Below are positions 45,559 to 57,200 of a stretch of 64,000 nucleotides of DNA, one piece after another. Made by a program: the position numbers and the translations under genes. The stretch's first letter is position 1, and each line of letters begins with the position of its first letter. Source of the stretch: Diphasiastrum complanatum (taxonomy: Eukaryota > Streptophyta > Lycopodiopsida > Lycopodiales > Lycopodiaceae); assembly GCA_029204225.1 (NCBI GenBank), contig MU831989.1, positions 28,980 through 92,979 on the forward strand. Reading direction: 5' to 3'. The notes under the pieces are model-generated. The model was not told where the DNA came from. It did no database searches and was given only the letters and a program-made list of their open reading frames with translations.

Positions 45559-46790
45559 CTCCCTCTTCAACTAGTTTTAGCATAGACTTTGATAATACTC
45601 CAAGTGAAGTCCTATGCTTCATGAACAAGTCTTTTCCCAATGCTTTGGTGAAGATATCAGCTACACATTCCCTTGAAGACACATGTTGAAGCTCCACCTC
45701 CTTTACAATGACTTGCTCCCTCACAAAATGATATTGTATCTCAATATGCTTGCTCCTAGCATGAAAGATAGGATTGGATGCCATTCTTTGGGCTGATTGA
45801 TTGTCACAAAAGATGATTGGGCTCTCTGAAAAATCCAGCAAGTGAAGATCATCACCACCATCCAAAGTAGGATCCTTCTCATCAATATCAAGAATGTTAG
45901 AACCATCTACTTCAAAATTAATCATGCTTGAAGACACCTTTGGAATGTTTCCCTCATAAAAAATGACATCTCTACCAACAATCACTTTGTTAGTAGAAGG
46001 AATGTAAACCTTGTAGGCTTTACTCACCTCACTATATCCAACAAAAATACCTCTTTTTGAAGATGAATCCTCCTTGGTCCTATCATCAAGAGTAATGTTG
46101 TCATAGCATGTGCATCCAAAGGTTCTTAGAAAGTTGACACTCGGCCTCCTCTTGAATAGCATCTCAAAAGGTGTCCTTCCATCCAAAATAGCACTCGGCC
46201 ACCTATTGCACAAGAAATTGGCACACAACAAAGCTTGATCCCAAAATGGTTTGTCAAGATTAGCACTTAACCTCATAGCTTTAGCACTTTCACATAAAGT
46301 TCTATTCTTCCTTTCAGCCACTCCATTTTGTTGTGGGGTCCTTGATGTTGTATACTCCCTCTTGATCCCATGCTCATCACAAAAGGCCTTGAACTTGTTA
46401 GATATGTATTCACCACCATTGTCACCTCTCAAGCACTTGATCTTTGTGGAGAATTGGTTCTCCCTTGCATTCTTGAACTTGACAAAGACATCATACACTT
46501 CATTCTTGCTCTTTAGTAGATAGATCCAACAAAATCTACTAAAATCATCAATACATCTTAGCTCCACTATTGCTAATTGTAGTAAATCCATGAATATCCG
46601 AATGTACAAGTTGAAAAGGCTTTGTAGATCTAGAAATAGATCTAGTATAAGGTAGTCTATGTGACTTAGACAAAGCACAAGACTCACAAACATGCTTGTC
46701 ATTACTTAAGGAACTTGGAAGACCAATCACAACCTTCTTCCTTGCCATTACCTCCAATGACTTGAAGTTGAGGTGTCCCATCCTTTTGTG
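45559..46790 (-). pseudogene. Copia integrase fused in frame to RNase H tail
   Basis: The main frame (45554-46702, 382 codons) and an upstream frame give pre-integrase (VWHKRMGHLNF, CESCALSKSHR), HSDIHG, then CIDDFSRFCW, LRGDNGGEY and PQQNGVAERKNRTL, with an intact DDE core. After VGRDVIFYEG and an acidic hinge the frame passes directly to IIFCDNQSAQRMASNP, HARSKHIEIQYHF and ADIFTKALG, the last part of copia RNase H. All of RT and most of RNase H, about 450 residues in a full element, are deleted without loss of frame. Confidence 0.92.
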
Positions 46791-46799
46791 CCAAACCTC

Positions 46800-47300
46800 T
46801 TAAATAGAAATTTGCTCCCTTGCAACACATCCAACTTGGTTACCAATAACACAAGCATCAAGTTTGAACAACTTCCCTTGCCTTTTACCTTTTCCAATCA
46901 AGACATCCTTCCTTTTGATCAAACAAGCATCTCCATCAAACTCCACCTTGAGGCCCTTACTTAGCATTTGACTCACACTAAGCAAATTCTTGGTAATAGA
47001 TAGAATAAACAAGACATCCTCCAAATGAACATTCCTATTTGTAGAGAGAGAAATAGGAATTGTGCCAATCCCTTTGATTGCACACTCACCATCATTGGCC
47101 GTGTAGATCACCCTCTTGTCATCTCCATATGCCAACAAAGAAGTGAAATACTCTTTGTGAAAGGTCATGTGTGAACTTGCTCCACTATCAATCCACCAAA
47201 GATCTAGATCTCCATCATTAGGAAGCATACATGAAGACATCACAAAAGCATCATCATTTGCATCTTGCACATCCAAACCATCCTCATCAAGAGTAAGATT
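46800..47300 (-). pseudogene. Copia protease region
   Basis: The open frame at 46800-47276 has LWWIDSGASSHMTF with an intact DSG active site, then VIYTANDGECAIKGIGTI and NLLSVSQMLSKG, as in plant copia proteases. A stop at its end separates it from the pre-integrase part. Confidence 0.9.
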
Positions 47301-48100
47301 ACCTTGCTTGTCTCCTTGATCTCTCTCCTTCTTGTAGCACTCACTTGCAAAGTGTCATTTGATGCCACAATAGAAGCACTTGAGTTTTGATCTATCATTC
47401 TTTTGCCACTTGAAGAAGCATCCACTTGATCTTGCCCTTTAGACCACTTGCTTTTGGTTTTGCCCTTGAATTTTCCCTTTGTGAACATAGCATCCTCTTG
47501 AAGTGTCGATGTAGATCCACCTCTTGCTTGAAGCCTATATTCCTCATTGATCAAGATCTCTTGAAGATCCATCAAACTTGGCAAAGTCTTTTGAATAGCA
47601 ATACTTTGAACAATGTTAGCATGAGCATCCAACAAGCCATTAAGAATCACTTGAATAAGTTCTCCTTCCTTAATGCTTTCATCTATGCAAGCTAACTCAT
47701 CATTCAATGCTTTCATTCTCAAAACAAAAGTACTTGGACTTTCTTCATTCTTTTGCAAACAAGAAAAGATTTGCCTTCTTAGAGTCAACACTCTAGAAGT
47801 AGACTTGGATTCATAAAGCTTCTTTAATGAATTCCAAGCTTCCAAAGATGATGTGCACTTACCAACTTCCTTGAGAAGTTCATTGGTAACATTCATCTTT
47901 ATCATGTGTAGAGCCTTCTTGGCCCTCTTGTCATACCTCAATTGATCTTGTTGTGTTGCTGGTATCTCCTCCAAACCTACACTAATATCCAAAACATCAT
48001 TCATCTCAAGAAGTGACTCCATCCTCACTTTCCATAATGAATAGTTACTTGAGGTAAGCCTATCATTAACTTCCAACATGACTCCAATTGAGGTTGCCAT
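47240..48100 (-). CDS. Copia gag
   Basis: A 286-codon frame starts with ATG at 48100 (MATSIGVMLEVNDRLTSSNY, then SLWKVRMESLLE). It has UBN2-type Gag helices (SSLEAWNSLKKLYESKS, VLTLRRQIFSCLQK, FVLRMKALNDELA). In the overlapping frame the zinc knuckle CFYCGIK-stop-HFASEC has a stop where a glycine usually stands. The body of gag is well preserved, so this derivative could still make capsid protein. Confidence 0.9.
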   Translation of the reverse strand: MATSIGVMLEVNDRLTSSNYSLWKVRMESLLEMNDVLDISVGLEEIPATQQDQLRYDKRAKKALHMIKMNVTNELLKEVGKCTSSLEAWNSLKKLYESKSTSRVLTLRRQIFSCLQKNEESPSTFVLRMKALNDELACIDESIKEGELIQVILNGLLDAHANIVQSIAIQKTLPSLMDLQEILINEEYRLQARGGSTSTLQEDAMFTKGKFKGKTKSKWSKGQDQVDASSSGKRMIDQNSSASIVASNDTLQVSATRRREIKETSKVILLLMRMVWMCKMQMMMLL

Positions 48101-48640
48101 GTAGCAATGACCTGATCTTCTCTTTCAACTTGTTTCAATGCACAAAGCACTCCTTTGAACAACAACAAATGCTTTCAAAAGAAATCACCAAGATTTGAAA
48201 CTATCTCACAAATTCTCTTCTAGCACTTATCCAAGCAAACTAACACATAGAATCATGGAATCTTGATCAACCTATGATCTATCCTCAATCTAATGACTTT
48301 TGCCACTTCCTAAGATTGAAACACACTCAAATGAAGTCCAACAACCTCACTATCTAGAGATCCAATCAAAATTAGGGTTTTGACAAAATCACCAAAAATT
48401 GACTATTCCAAATCTACATGCAAATGTTGAAAATTTGATATGCAATCTATGAGCCACCACTTAGGCTGAACCAATGATCCAAAAATCGGCCAAATCCAGC
48501 ATGTGAATTCAAAAAATGGAATTGAACAAGTATATTGACTTATTTAGTGTTTTGATCTACAAAAGATCCAATCTACAAAAGCAAAAAATCTGATTTTGGT
48601 GTAGAATCCTCTCTAGCATGCTCTAGACTTGATATCTTCA
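48101..48640. other. Leader of the copia derivative, truncated
   Basis: Non-coding DNA upstream of gag. No primer-binding site or 5' LTR matching 44908-45558 was found. The sequence ends at about 48640, where a plus-strand copia RT begins, so the 5' LTR appears lost. Confidence 0.5.
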
Positions 48641-50109
48641 CCAAAGTGTTTGCGAAGCATAGCACATGGGACTTAGTAGAACCATCAGTTGGCAAGAAAC
48701 CCATTGGTTGCAAATGGGTATACAGGACTAAGTACCATGTAGAGGAAGTATAGCAAAGCACAAGGCAAGATTGGTGATCAAAGGGTATGCACAAAGTAAA
48801 GGCATTGACTATGAGGAGACCTTTGTGCCAGTATGTAAGTGGAATACTCTACGCCTACTTGTTGCTTTAGCTTCGCATTTTGGTTGGCCTTTGCATCAGA
48901 TGGATGTGAAATCTGCTTTTCTAAATAGTGAGTTAGAAGAAGAAGTGTTCGTGGATCAACCTGAAGGCTTTGTAGTGAAGGGACAGGAAAATAAAGTATG
49001 TCGCTTGAAGAAAGCGCTTTATGGTCTTAAACAGGCACCACGTGCGTGGTATAGCAGGATTGATGCCTACTTTCGTTCAAAGGGGATGATGAGAACACAT
49101 TTTGATCCAAATCTATATGTCTTATGCTTTGATGGTATGGTTGCTTTGATTGCTCTTTATGTTGATGACCTGATTATTACGGGAAATAATCAAGAGATGA
49201 TAGACATGATCAAGAAAGACCTCATGGAACAATTCGAGATGACAGATCTCAGCCTGATGCATTATTGCCTTGGAGTAGAGGTGTGGCAAAAAGGACACAA
49301 AGTGGGTTTAACACAGGTGAAGTATGTCAAAGAGTTGTTGCACAGATTTAGGTTGCAGGATTGCAAACCAGTGAATACTCCTATTGAACTAGGTAAAAAG
49401 CTTTCTAAAACTTGATGAGTCACAATCATTTGATGCTACATTGTATAGACAGTTAGTAGGGAGCTTGATTTACCTTACCACGACTAGACCATATATATGC
49501 TATGTTGTTGGCATTGTAAGTCAGTTTATGGCAGCACCTACGGAAATGCATTGGAAGGCAGCTAAACGCATTTTGCGTTATGTGAAAGGCACTTCAGATT
49601 ATGGCTTGATTTATAGGAAGCATGATGGTTCACCTGAGTTGTGTGGCTATGTGGATGCGGATTGGGAAGGTGACTATGATGATCGTAGATCCACCACAGG
49701 GTATGTATTCCAGTTTTGTGGAAGTTGCTTTTCTTGGTCTAGTAAGAAGCAAAGTACAATTGCTCTATCCACCAAAGAAGCAGAGTATAAGGCAATGTGT
49801 AGTGCAGCACAGGAAGCTATATGGTTGAGACAAATCTTGGAAGAAGTTGGCATGAAGTAGAAAAATCCCACGACATTAGATAGCGACAGTCATAGTGGCA
49901 TTCAGCTAGCAAAGAATCTAGTGTTCCATGCGAGAACTAAATACATTGAGATTCAGTATCACTTTATACGTGAGAGGCTGTTGAGTCGTGAAATTCATGT
50001 TGTTCATTGTAGCATAGAAGAACAACTAGCTGATATTTTCATTAAGCCACTTGTTGGAGAAAAGTTTGATAATCTTAGATCAAAGCTTTCTGTACTTAAA
50101 GTTTGTTGA
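48640..50109 (+). pseudogene. Copia RT and RNase H, plus strand
   Basis: It begins in mid RT at HSTWDLVEPSVGKKPIGCKW and runs through DYEETFVPVCKW, QMDVKSAFLNSELEEE, LYGLKQAPRAWY and ALYVDDLIITG, with an intact YVDD. A frame change near 49412 leads to RNase H (YVDADWEGDYDDRRSTTGY, STKEAEYKAM, EAIWLRQIL). A TAG at 49858-49860 interrupts the frame before the tail (FHARTKYIEIQYHFIRE, ADIFIKPL), which ends at 50109. Gag, protease and integrase are absent. Confidence 0.93.
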
Positions 50110-50164
50110 CTTTAAAGATATGTATATGACTGTATAAAAAGTAGACTCTACTTTAAGGGAGAGA

Positions 50165-50338
50165 GTTAGAATTAAAGTAGAATCACTGTGCTACTGTACT
50201 GTGGGTCCTATCAGTTGATAAGGATCAGTTGGCCTTGCCACGGGGCAAGTCGACAGGACACGTGTCCCGCCAACGACAACCTGGGTCATGTATGGGTTTT
50301 CTGAGTAAACAACTATATGTACAGTGTAATTTCATAAG
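50165..50338 (+). repeat. Truncated 3' LTR of the plus-strand copia
   Basis: It follows a purine-rich tract (TAAGGGAGAGAG) after RNase H and starts GTTAGAATTAAAG. It matches the minus-strand LTR at 38231-38790 for about 175 bp and then stops at TAATTTCAT (50338). The two LTRs belong to one family, in opposite orientation 11.5 kb apart. Confidence 0.88.
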
Positions 50339-51487
50339 TTATACTCTCCAAGGCCCATGCACCACTAGTAGTGCACTGTGACACCTCACTGGACACCTCT
50401 GCAGCCTAATTGGGTCACATCATCTAGTTCCCCTATGACTCACTAATAGACCCATAAAATCCACCATCTTGAGTTTAGGCCTCCAATCATTAATTATGAT
50501 CATATATACATGAGGGCCCCACACCCTCATAATCATAATTAACTTATGGGTCGAGGTAAGCCTATTAACCTTTAATGGGATAATCAATCCGAGATCAGTG
50601 GTGGGCATGACACACATGTTCTTTATGGGTAGCTTGGGACATTGGTAACTCTCCACCTCCATTGTTACCTATAGTTATTGGTCTGTTGTCCAAAATTGTC
50701 ATCAGAGATTTTGCGACTCTTTGTCCACGATTCTCATCAACCATTCATCGATTCAATATTTTGGCGATTCTATCCAGAGAAAAAAAAAGTTCAAACATGA
50801 CATTACATCGTGGAAGGCCCGAGGGTCTCGAGCTTTTTGTGCAGGTTGGGACCTTGCCCTCGGACAAGGGCCCTCCCTGCATGGAAGGGCATTGACTGGG
50901 GCCTTCCACCACACTAAATGCCACAAAATTCAAAGTAGTAAATACAAACTACAGACAGTAGATAGTCACAAGAGAGTTTGAATAGGGAACTTGTTATTTT
51001 AATACTTACTACTTAATACAATCTATTTGCATTTATGAAATGTCAATCTCAGGGGGGTGTGGGTAGGGTTAACAATCTCAGTGAGGTGTGGGTAGAGTTG
51101 TTAAGTGTGGCTGCCCTGGCGCAAGTCGATTCCCAACCATTGCGAAGGGACATCTTTGGGCTCTCCCCTTCTTTGGCATTGCATAACTAGCATTGGTACT
51201 TTTTATATAACGGACCACAAGTAGCTCAACATGTTGCAAAAAAAAAAAAATGTTGTAATTGTAATGTAATGCAAAAAAAAAAAATGGTTAAGACGATGTG
51301 AAAAGATGAATGATGTGAAATTAATGGGGATGGGAGAATAATGGAAAAAGAAGAAGAAACTTCCTATTTTTATTAATAAAAGATGGGAAAACCCATCAGA
51401 GTACAAGGGAATGCATGTTGAAAGCGTAAAAGCCATAAGGCGAATTGAGATACTGTACAACTATAACAAAGCAACAATCTCGTAGAG
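50339..51487. other. Intergenic stretch with a short palindrome
   Basis: No gene. GTGGAAGGCCC at 50810-50820 and GGGCCTTCCAC at 50899-50909 form an 11-bp perfect inverted repeat around a GC-rich centre. Two A runs lie at about 51239-51250 and 51271-51284. Confidence 0.6.
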
Positions 51488-54222
51488 TATCTACATAAAG
51501 CCTACTGCTTGGTGTAAGTCGCTAGTTAAGATAGTTGGAAGTTTAGGTAGTGCAGGAAGCTGTGAAGCAGCCGTTCCTACAACTACGGCACGTCGAAGTA
51601 TTGCAAGTGCCTGAGTGCATTGTAAAGTCATAGAAACTCGTTGATGATAATACGCCGTAATGATAGATAAAGGTGAGGCACCATGTCCTTGGAGTTTCGC
51701 TGCAAAACCTGCACAAGATGATAGAAAATCATCAAATTTCTTATGCAGGCACCCATAAGTTTCCAAAGCAAAAGGAATAAAGTCTTCTCCAGGAGTGCGA
51801 TGTGAATAATCTCACTCTTTATCTAGAGCTGCATGAGAAGCAGCGGCACCCTGAGTAGTTGAAGCACGGCGAAGGAGGTCAGACCGTGAAGGATCAGCAA
51901 CAACAACATCCCCAAGCGTGCGAATCCCCTCGCGCGAAAGAACAAGATCAACTCGACGCCGAGGCGATGGTGAATCAGACACATGCAAGATGTGGGTTTG
52001 CTCCCGGACAACATGAAAGCCACACTCATGTGCAATAGATGTCAATACATCACGAATGGAATCATAAGTCACAGTGCGCTCTCCGCCAGAAGGGCAACGC
52101 ATGAGATGAGTGCCAATAGGATCAACATGGTGACCACAGGAACATTTTGTCAAACTTGCCAGCACTGGATGAGGGAGACCCAACCTAACCCGAAGAGCGG
52201 TGAGAAACAACTCTGAAGAAAGGCACAAGTGTGGAACAACAGGGCGCGCAACAAGCCAAGCACCAGCACCTGGGCCTGCACAAGACAAAAGGCGAGCTCG
52301 AGTCTCATCGGAAGGTGAATTACTGAGAAGCTGAATGAAAGCATGTGAGTAAAAGCGCCCCAAAAGATACTTCTGAAAATGAGCATGCTGATGGCTAAGC
52401 AAAGTCTCAAAGGGAGGCAAAGAAGCTCACACAGGTGGAGGGATGAGATCCTTGGCCGCACGAAGATGTTGCTGGAAAGGAAGAATGCATGTTTCCACAT
52501 GAGCTACTGAATCAAGAAGAATGGGCTTGTTGTCCTGCTAAAACCGAGAGATAAGTGCAGAGGCAACAAGGGCCCAACTTCCCATAAAAGCAGCTAGAGC
52601 AATAGAAGCTGTGTAAGAAAGGACAACACCTCTAGACGAAGCGGAAAGAGAGACTTGTCGCTTAACGAACTGACCATTGGGAATACGAAAGGATTCCGAA
52701 CCCATCAAGCGACCCAGAATATCTGATAAAGTAATATCGAAATCCTGTAGCAAACCCAAAACATCAGGAGAGGGAGGAACACACCGTAAAATATAACTTG
52801 GCCGTTGAGCAATGCATTGAGTGAGAATCCCTAGAGCAACTTGAGCATTGCCAAGCTTTGGTAGCAAATCAGCGTGACGAAGATGCGCACCCAAAGTGTC
52901 CCGCAAAGAGGAAGCCACAAAATCCGAGAAACCTATAGGAATACCAAGTGCTCGAATCCCATCAACCGAGTATTGAAACCTGTAGGTAAAGGGAGCTCAG
53001 GAAGGAGGCCCTGAGGACACCAAGCAACGCACTTAGAGGGATTGACAGTGAGGCCCAAAGCCGAAAGTTGCTGAGAGAAATGTAGGAAAGCCGGAAAGAC
53101 GTCATTAGCAGGTCCCACAATATGCGTGTCATCAGCAATAGAGGGAAAGAAACAAGAAGGAAAAGCAGCAGAAGAAGCACGCAATGTCCGAAAGTGCGCC
53201 AAAGCAAAAAGAACACCACCCAAGGGATCACCTTGTCTGATACCATCAATAGACGAGATAACCGAAACATCACTTGAGCGAGAAGCATAACTGAAATATA
53301 GAGGCGCATTCATGGAATAAAAAGAGCGAACAAACGGGATGAGCTGAGCGAGAAGACCGTGAGCCGCACGAAGTTCTTGGAAAATGGTCCCTCGGAAAAC
53401 AGAATTGAAAGCATTTTTAACATCCACTTGAAGGACAACCCAATCTGGATGAAGATCCAAGGTAGCACGCAAAGCATGTATGACTGTCTCACAACTGCCA
53501 GGAGTAGCATAACCAAACTAATGAGGAAATAGGTGGTCATGAAAACTGTCACGAAGCTGAAAACCCCATGTATGACTGTCTCGCAACCGCCAGGAGTAGC
53601 ACAACCAAACTGATGAAGAAATAGGTGGTCATGAAAACTGTCACGAAGCTGAAAACCAAGAGCCTTAAAAACCAATCTATATAAAACCTCTCCAACAGCA
53701 ATGGGACGCACTCCACCGCCAGGCTTATCCAAGGCTATCAAACGAGCAGCACCAAGAATACGAGCAATAGAAAGAAGAATACGACCACAGGCTATAGAAG
53801 AGCAAACTTGAAAGAGCAAACCAAACCCGCTAGTCGTCAAGAGAAAAACAGTCACGAAGATGTCGAAAACCATACAAGAAGGACCCCCAGTTGACAGATG
53901 AGGGCTGCGAAGAAAAGCATTAAGAAAATGAGATTCTGAAAGCTGCAAATCGGAATCAGGTTCAAAGTTCTCAACAAAAGAGGGAAGAGAGTCATTTGCC
54001 GGTGGATGAAGAAGCTCCAAAGCCTGAAGGGTGGCAGTAGAAGGAGTAGCTGGACTTGTAGGAGTTAGAGCACGAGCTGCACGAGAATACTCACCCACTT
54101 GCCCAAGTAAAACACAACGACGCAACCGACGATGAACAAGGGATATAGAAACATCATCCGAAGTCGAATCCCGCTGAGGAGCAAGCGCATCGCAGGAAAG
54201 GAAGGAGACAGAACAACACTAG
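51488..54222 (-). pseudogene. Non-LTR retroelement RT with C-terminal nuclease domain
   Basis: On the minus strand the order is: an N-terminal region; RT blocks ARLIALDKPGGGVRPIAVGE, then FLHQFGCATPGGCE, VDVKNAFNSVFRG, SIDGIRQGDPLGG and SIADDTHIVGP (catalytic ADD); a thumb; a zinc-type motif (CSCGHHVDPIGTHLMRC); and a nuclease-like segment RRVDLVL, then GDVVVADP, then K-x-stop-x-Y, then FIPFALETYGCLH. The last part fits the PD-(D/E)XK restriction-like endonuclease of R2-type retroelements, not the APE nuclease of plant L1. It is inactivated by a 92-bp duplication that shifts the frame, by stops near 52543, near 52430 and at 51812-51814, and by at least one other frame change. Confidence 0.8.
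53475..53657 (-). repeat. 92-bp tandem duplication inside the RT gene
   Basis: CATGTATGACTGTCTC starts at 53475 and again at 53567. The two units agree for about 90 bp with a handful of substitutions. Because 92 is not a multiple of three, the duplication breaks the RT frame between the GGCE block and the DVKNAF block. Confidence 0.9.
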
Positions 54223-54278
54223 ATCAAAACTAGAGTGTGAGAGTACCAAATGGCAATAACAACAGCAACAGCACTGCT

Positions 54279-57200
54279 ATGGCAATAACACGAAGACGAG
54301 GAGACTTAGGCCTGTGTTTCAATCCCAACGATGATCGTCGTTGTTATCGCACCCTCTTAGTCTTATTCCCCTCTTCTCATCGTTCTCCTCCTACTCCTCC
54401 TCATCAATCTCAACTCCATTTGTGCACCCGCCCCATCATCATCAGACCCACAAATGAATACGCCCTCTCATCCTCTTCTTCTACTGCTCTTCTTCCTCCT
54501 CCTAGAATTCGTCCTCGGATGGTACTGACCAGAAAGGAGGCACTGTGGATCAACAGTCGGTTCAATCCTCCTTGGGTTCATGCCAGGCTACCTGCCATGC
54601 TACCATTTCAAGAACAGGAGTCATTCGCTTCTTCAGCACATCAGGGCTCAGGTATGCTTTATATTTCTGTAATACTCTTTCTAATTTGCCAGCATTCCCT
54701 GGCTGAGAGGGGAGATGAATTTGCAGAGATTTTTAAAGCCACGTCAACAATCCTTGATAAAGTTCTGATGCATTCTGGTTTACCCTTAGGGCATGAAGGC
54801 AGAGTAGTTAGAATGGAACAGCTCTGGCAGAAGTTTTTCTCAGATCCATCTCTGTGGTGGGACAACAGACTTACTAAGGTGTGGCTTTTGGACTTATTTG
54901 ATGCTGCACTTGCTTTGGCTAATCACCCGTGACTTGAAAAGTTTTTAAAGCTCCTATGATATTATGATATTATGTGTATGAGGCCGGTTGGTTATTTTAA
55001 ACGTTTTCCTTATGTTGAAACTATGTCTGTGTTATGCAGATAAGTCCAAAGAACCCGGACTTTAAACATAAGATTACACGTGAGGGCCTATGGGTTGATG
55101 GCTGGTTGAATCCCTCCTGGGTAAAAGAAAAGATGGCTTCTTTGTCATTGGGTCATTTACAATCTGGTGATGGATTGAGATCACGGTATGGCTTTAATCT
55201 GAGTGTGGAATGTGCAGCTCTAGCTCCGGGTCTGAGGCTACAACATGTTCTCCTTTTTCTTGGTCTTTCAAAATTGACACTCGCTCGTATTTCTTTATGA
55301 TCATTATATGAATCATGCAGGGTGCCCGACTCCTTTTGGAATGGTGATAAAGTGAACAAACTCTGCCAGGAGGGACGGTTGAAAGAGGCCGTACATATGG
55401 TGGATCTCATGGTCCAGCAAAATACTAAAGTTCCAATTGGCGCCTATGTTTGCCTTTTGAAGGGTTGTTCCAGAAGGAAAGCCCTGGCGGAGGGCAAGCA
55501 AGTGCATGCCCTTATAGTCCAAAGTGTACTTGATTCAAATATTTTCTTAGCAAACACGCTTGTTCACATGTACTCCAAGTGCGGTAGTGTGCTGGATGCA
55601 CACAAAGTATTCAGCAACATGCCTCAACACAACGTGTATTCATGGACTGCTATCATCTCAGCATATGCTGATAGCGGACAAGATGAGGAGGCTATTAATC
55701 TATTTCAGCAAATGCAAGAGACAGGCTTAGCACCAGACAAGGTTGTGTTCGTTGTTGTCCTAAAAGCATGTGCCAGGCTAGCAGCCCTGGAACAGGGCAA
55801 ACAGCTCCACTCCGACATCATAAAAAGAGGCTTTCAGTCGGATGTGATTGTAGGAAGCACCCTTGTTGACATGTATGCAAAATGCGGGTGCACAGAGGAC
55901 GCGCGTGAACTGTTCAACAGCATGAGTGAACGAGATGTGGTTTCATGGACTGCGATGATTGCCGGATATGCACAGAATGGGCTTGGCAAGGAGGCCCTTG
56001 CTCTGTATGAACAAATGAAACAGGAAGGCGTGCAGCCAGACAATGTCACGTTTGTTCTTCTCCTAAAAGCATGTGCCAGCCTAGAAGCCCTGGAACAGGG
56101 CAAACAGCTCCACTCCGATATCATCAAAAGAGGCTTTCAATTGAATGTGATTGTAGGAAGCACACTTGTTGACATGTATGCAAAATGTGGGTGCATAGAG
56201 GACGCCCGTGAACTGTTCAACAACATGAGTGAACCAAATGTGGTTTCATGGACTGCGATGATTGCGGGATATGCACAGAATGGGCTTGGCAAGGAGTCCC
56301 TTGCTCTGTATGAGAAAATGAAACAGGAGGGTGTGCAGCCAGACAATGTCACATTTGTTCTTCTCCTAAAAGCATGTGCCAGCCTAGCAGCTCTGGAGCA
56401 GGGCAAACAGCTTCACTCCGATATCATAAAAAGAGGCTTTCAGTCAGATGTGATTGTAGGAAGCGCCCTTGTTGACATGTATGCAAAATGCGGGTGCACA
56501 GAGGACGCCCGTGAACTGTTCACCAGCACGAGTGAACGAGATGTGGTTTCATGGAATGCTATGATTGATGGATATGCACAGAATGGGCTTGGCAAGGAAG
56601 CCCTTGCTCTGTATGACCAAATGAAACAGGAAGGCATGCAGCCAGACCTTATCACGTTTGTTGTTCTCCTAAAAGCATGTGCCAGCCTAGCAGCCCTGGA
56701 ACAGGGCAAACAGCTCCACTCCGACATCATAAAAAGAGGCTTTCAGTCAGATGTGATTGTAGGAAGCACCCTTGTTGACATGTATGCAAAATGCGGGTGC
56801 ACAGAGGACGCCCGTGAACTGTTCAACAACATGAGTGAACGAAATGTGGTTTCATGGACTGCGATGATTGCGGGATATGCACAGAATGGGCTTGGCAAGG
56901 AGGCCCTTGCTCTGTTTGAGCAAATGCAGAGGGAAGGCCTGACACCTAACGAGGTTACTTATATTTGTGTTCTCTCTGCATGTGCTCAGTCTCGCCTGGT
57001 AGATGAAGGTCATTATGTCTTTGATTCCATGTGTAAAAATCATGGTGTCACACCAACCATGGAACACTATGCATGTATGGTTGATCTTCTAGGGCGTGCA
57101 GGGTGCTTGGCTGATGCTGAGCTTTTTATCAACAAAATGCCAATTCAGCCTTGTAGTGTGGTTTGGATGAGCTTGCTTGGTGCTGCTAGAAACCATGGCG

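Noticed and set aside
55322-55324. Taking the PPR-DYW protein to start at 55322
   Set aside because: The codon there is GTG, directly after a splice acceptor. Nuclear plant genes do not normally start at GTG, and a phase-matched upstream exon exists.
55834-56730. Three related minus-strand frames of 89-97 codons opposite the PPR gene
   Set aside because: They are antisense shadows of the 303-bp repeats. The plus-strand frame has the domain evidence.
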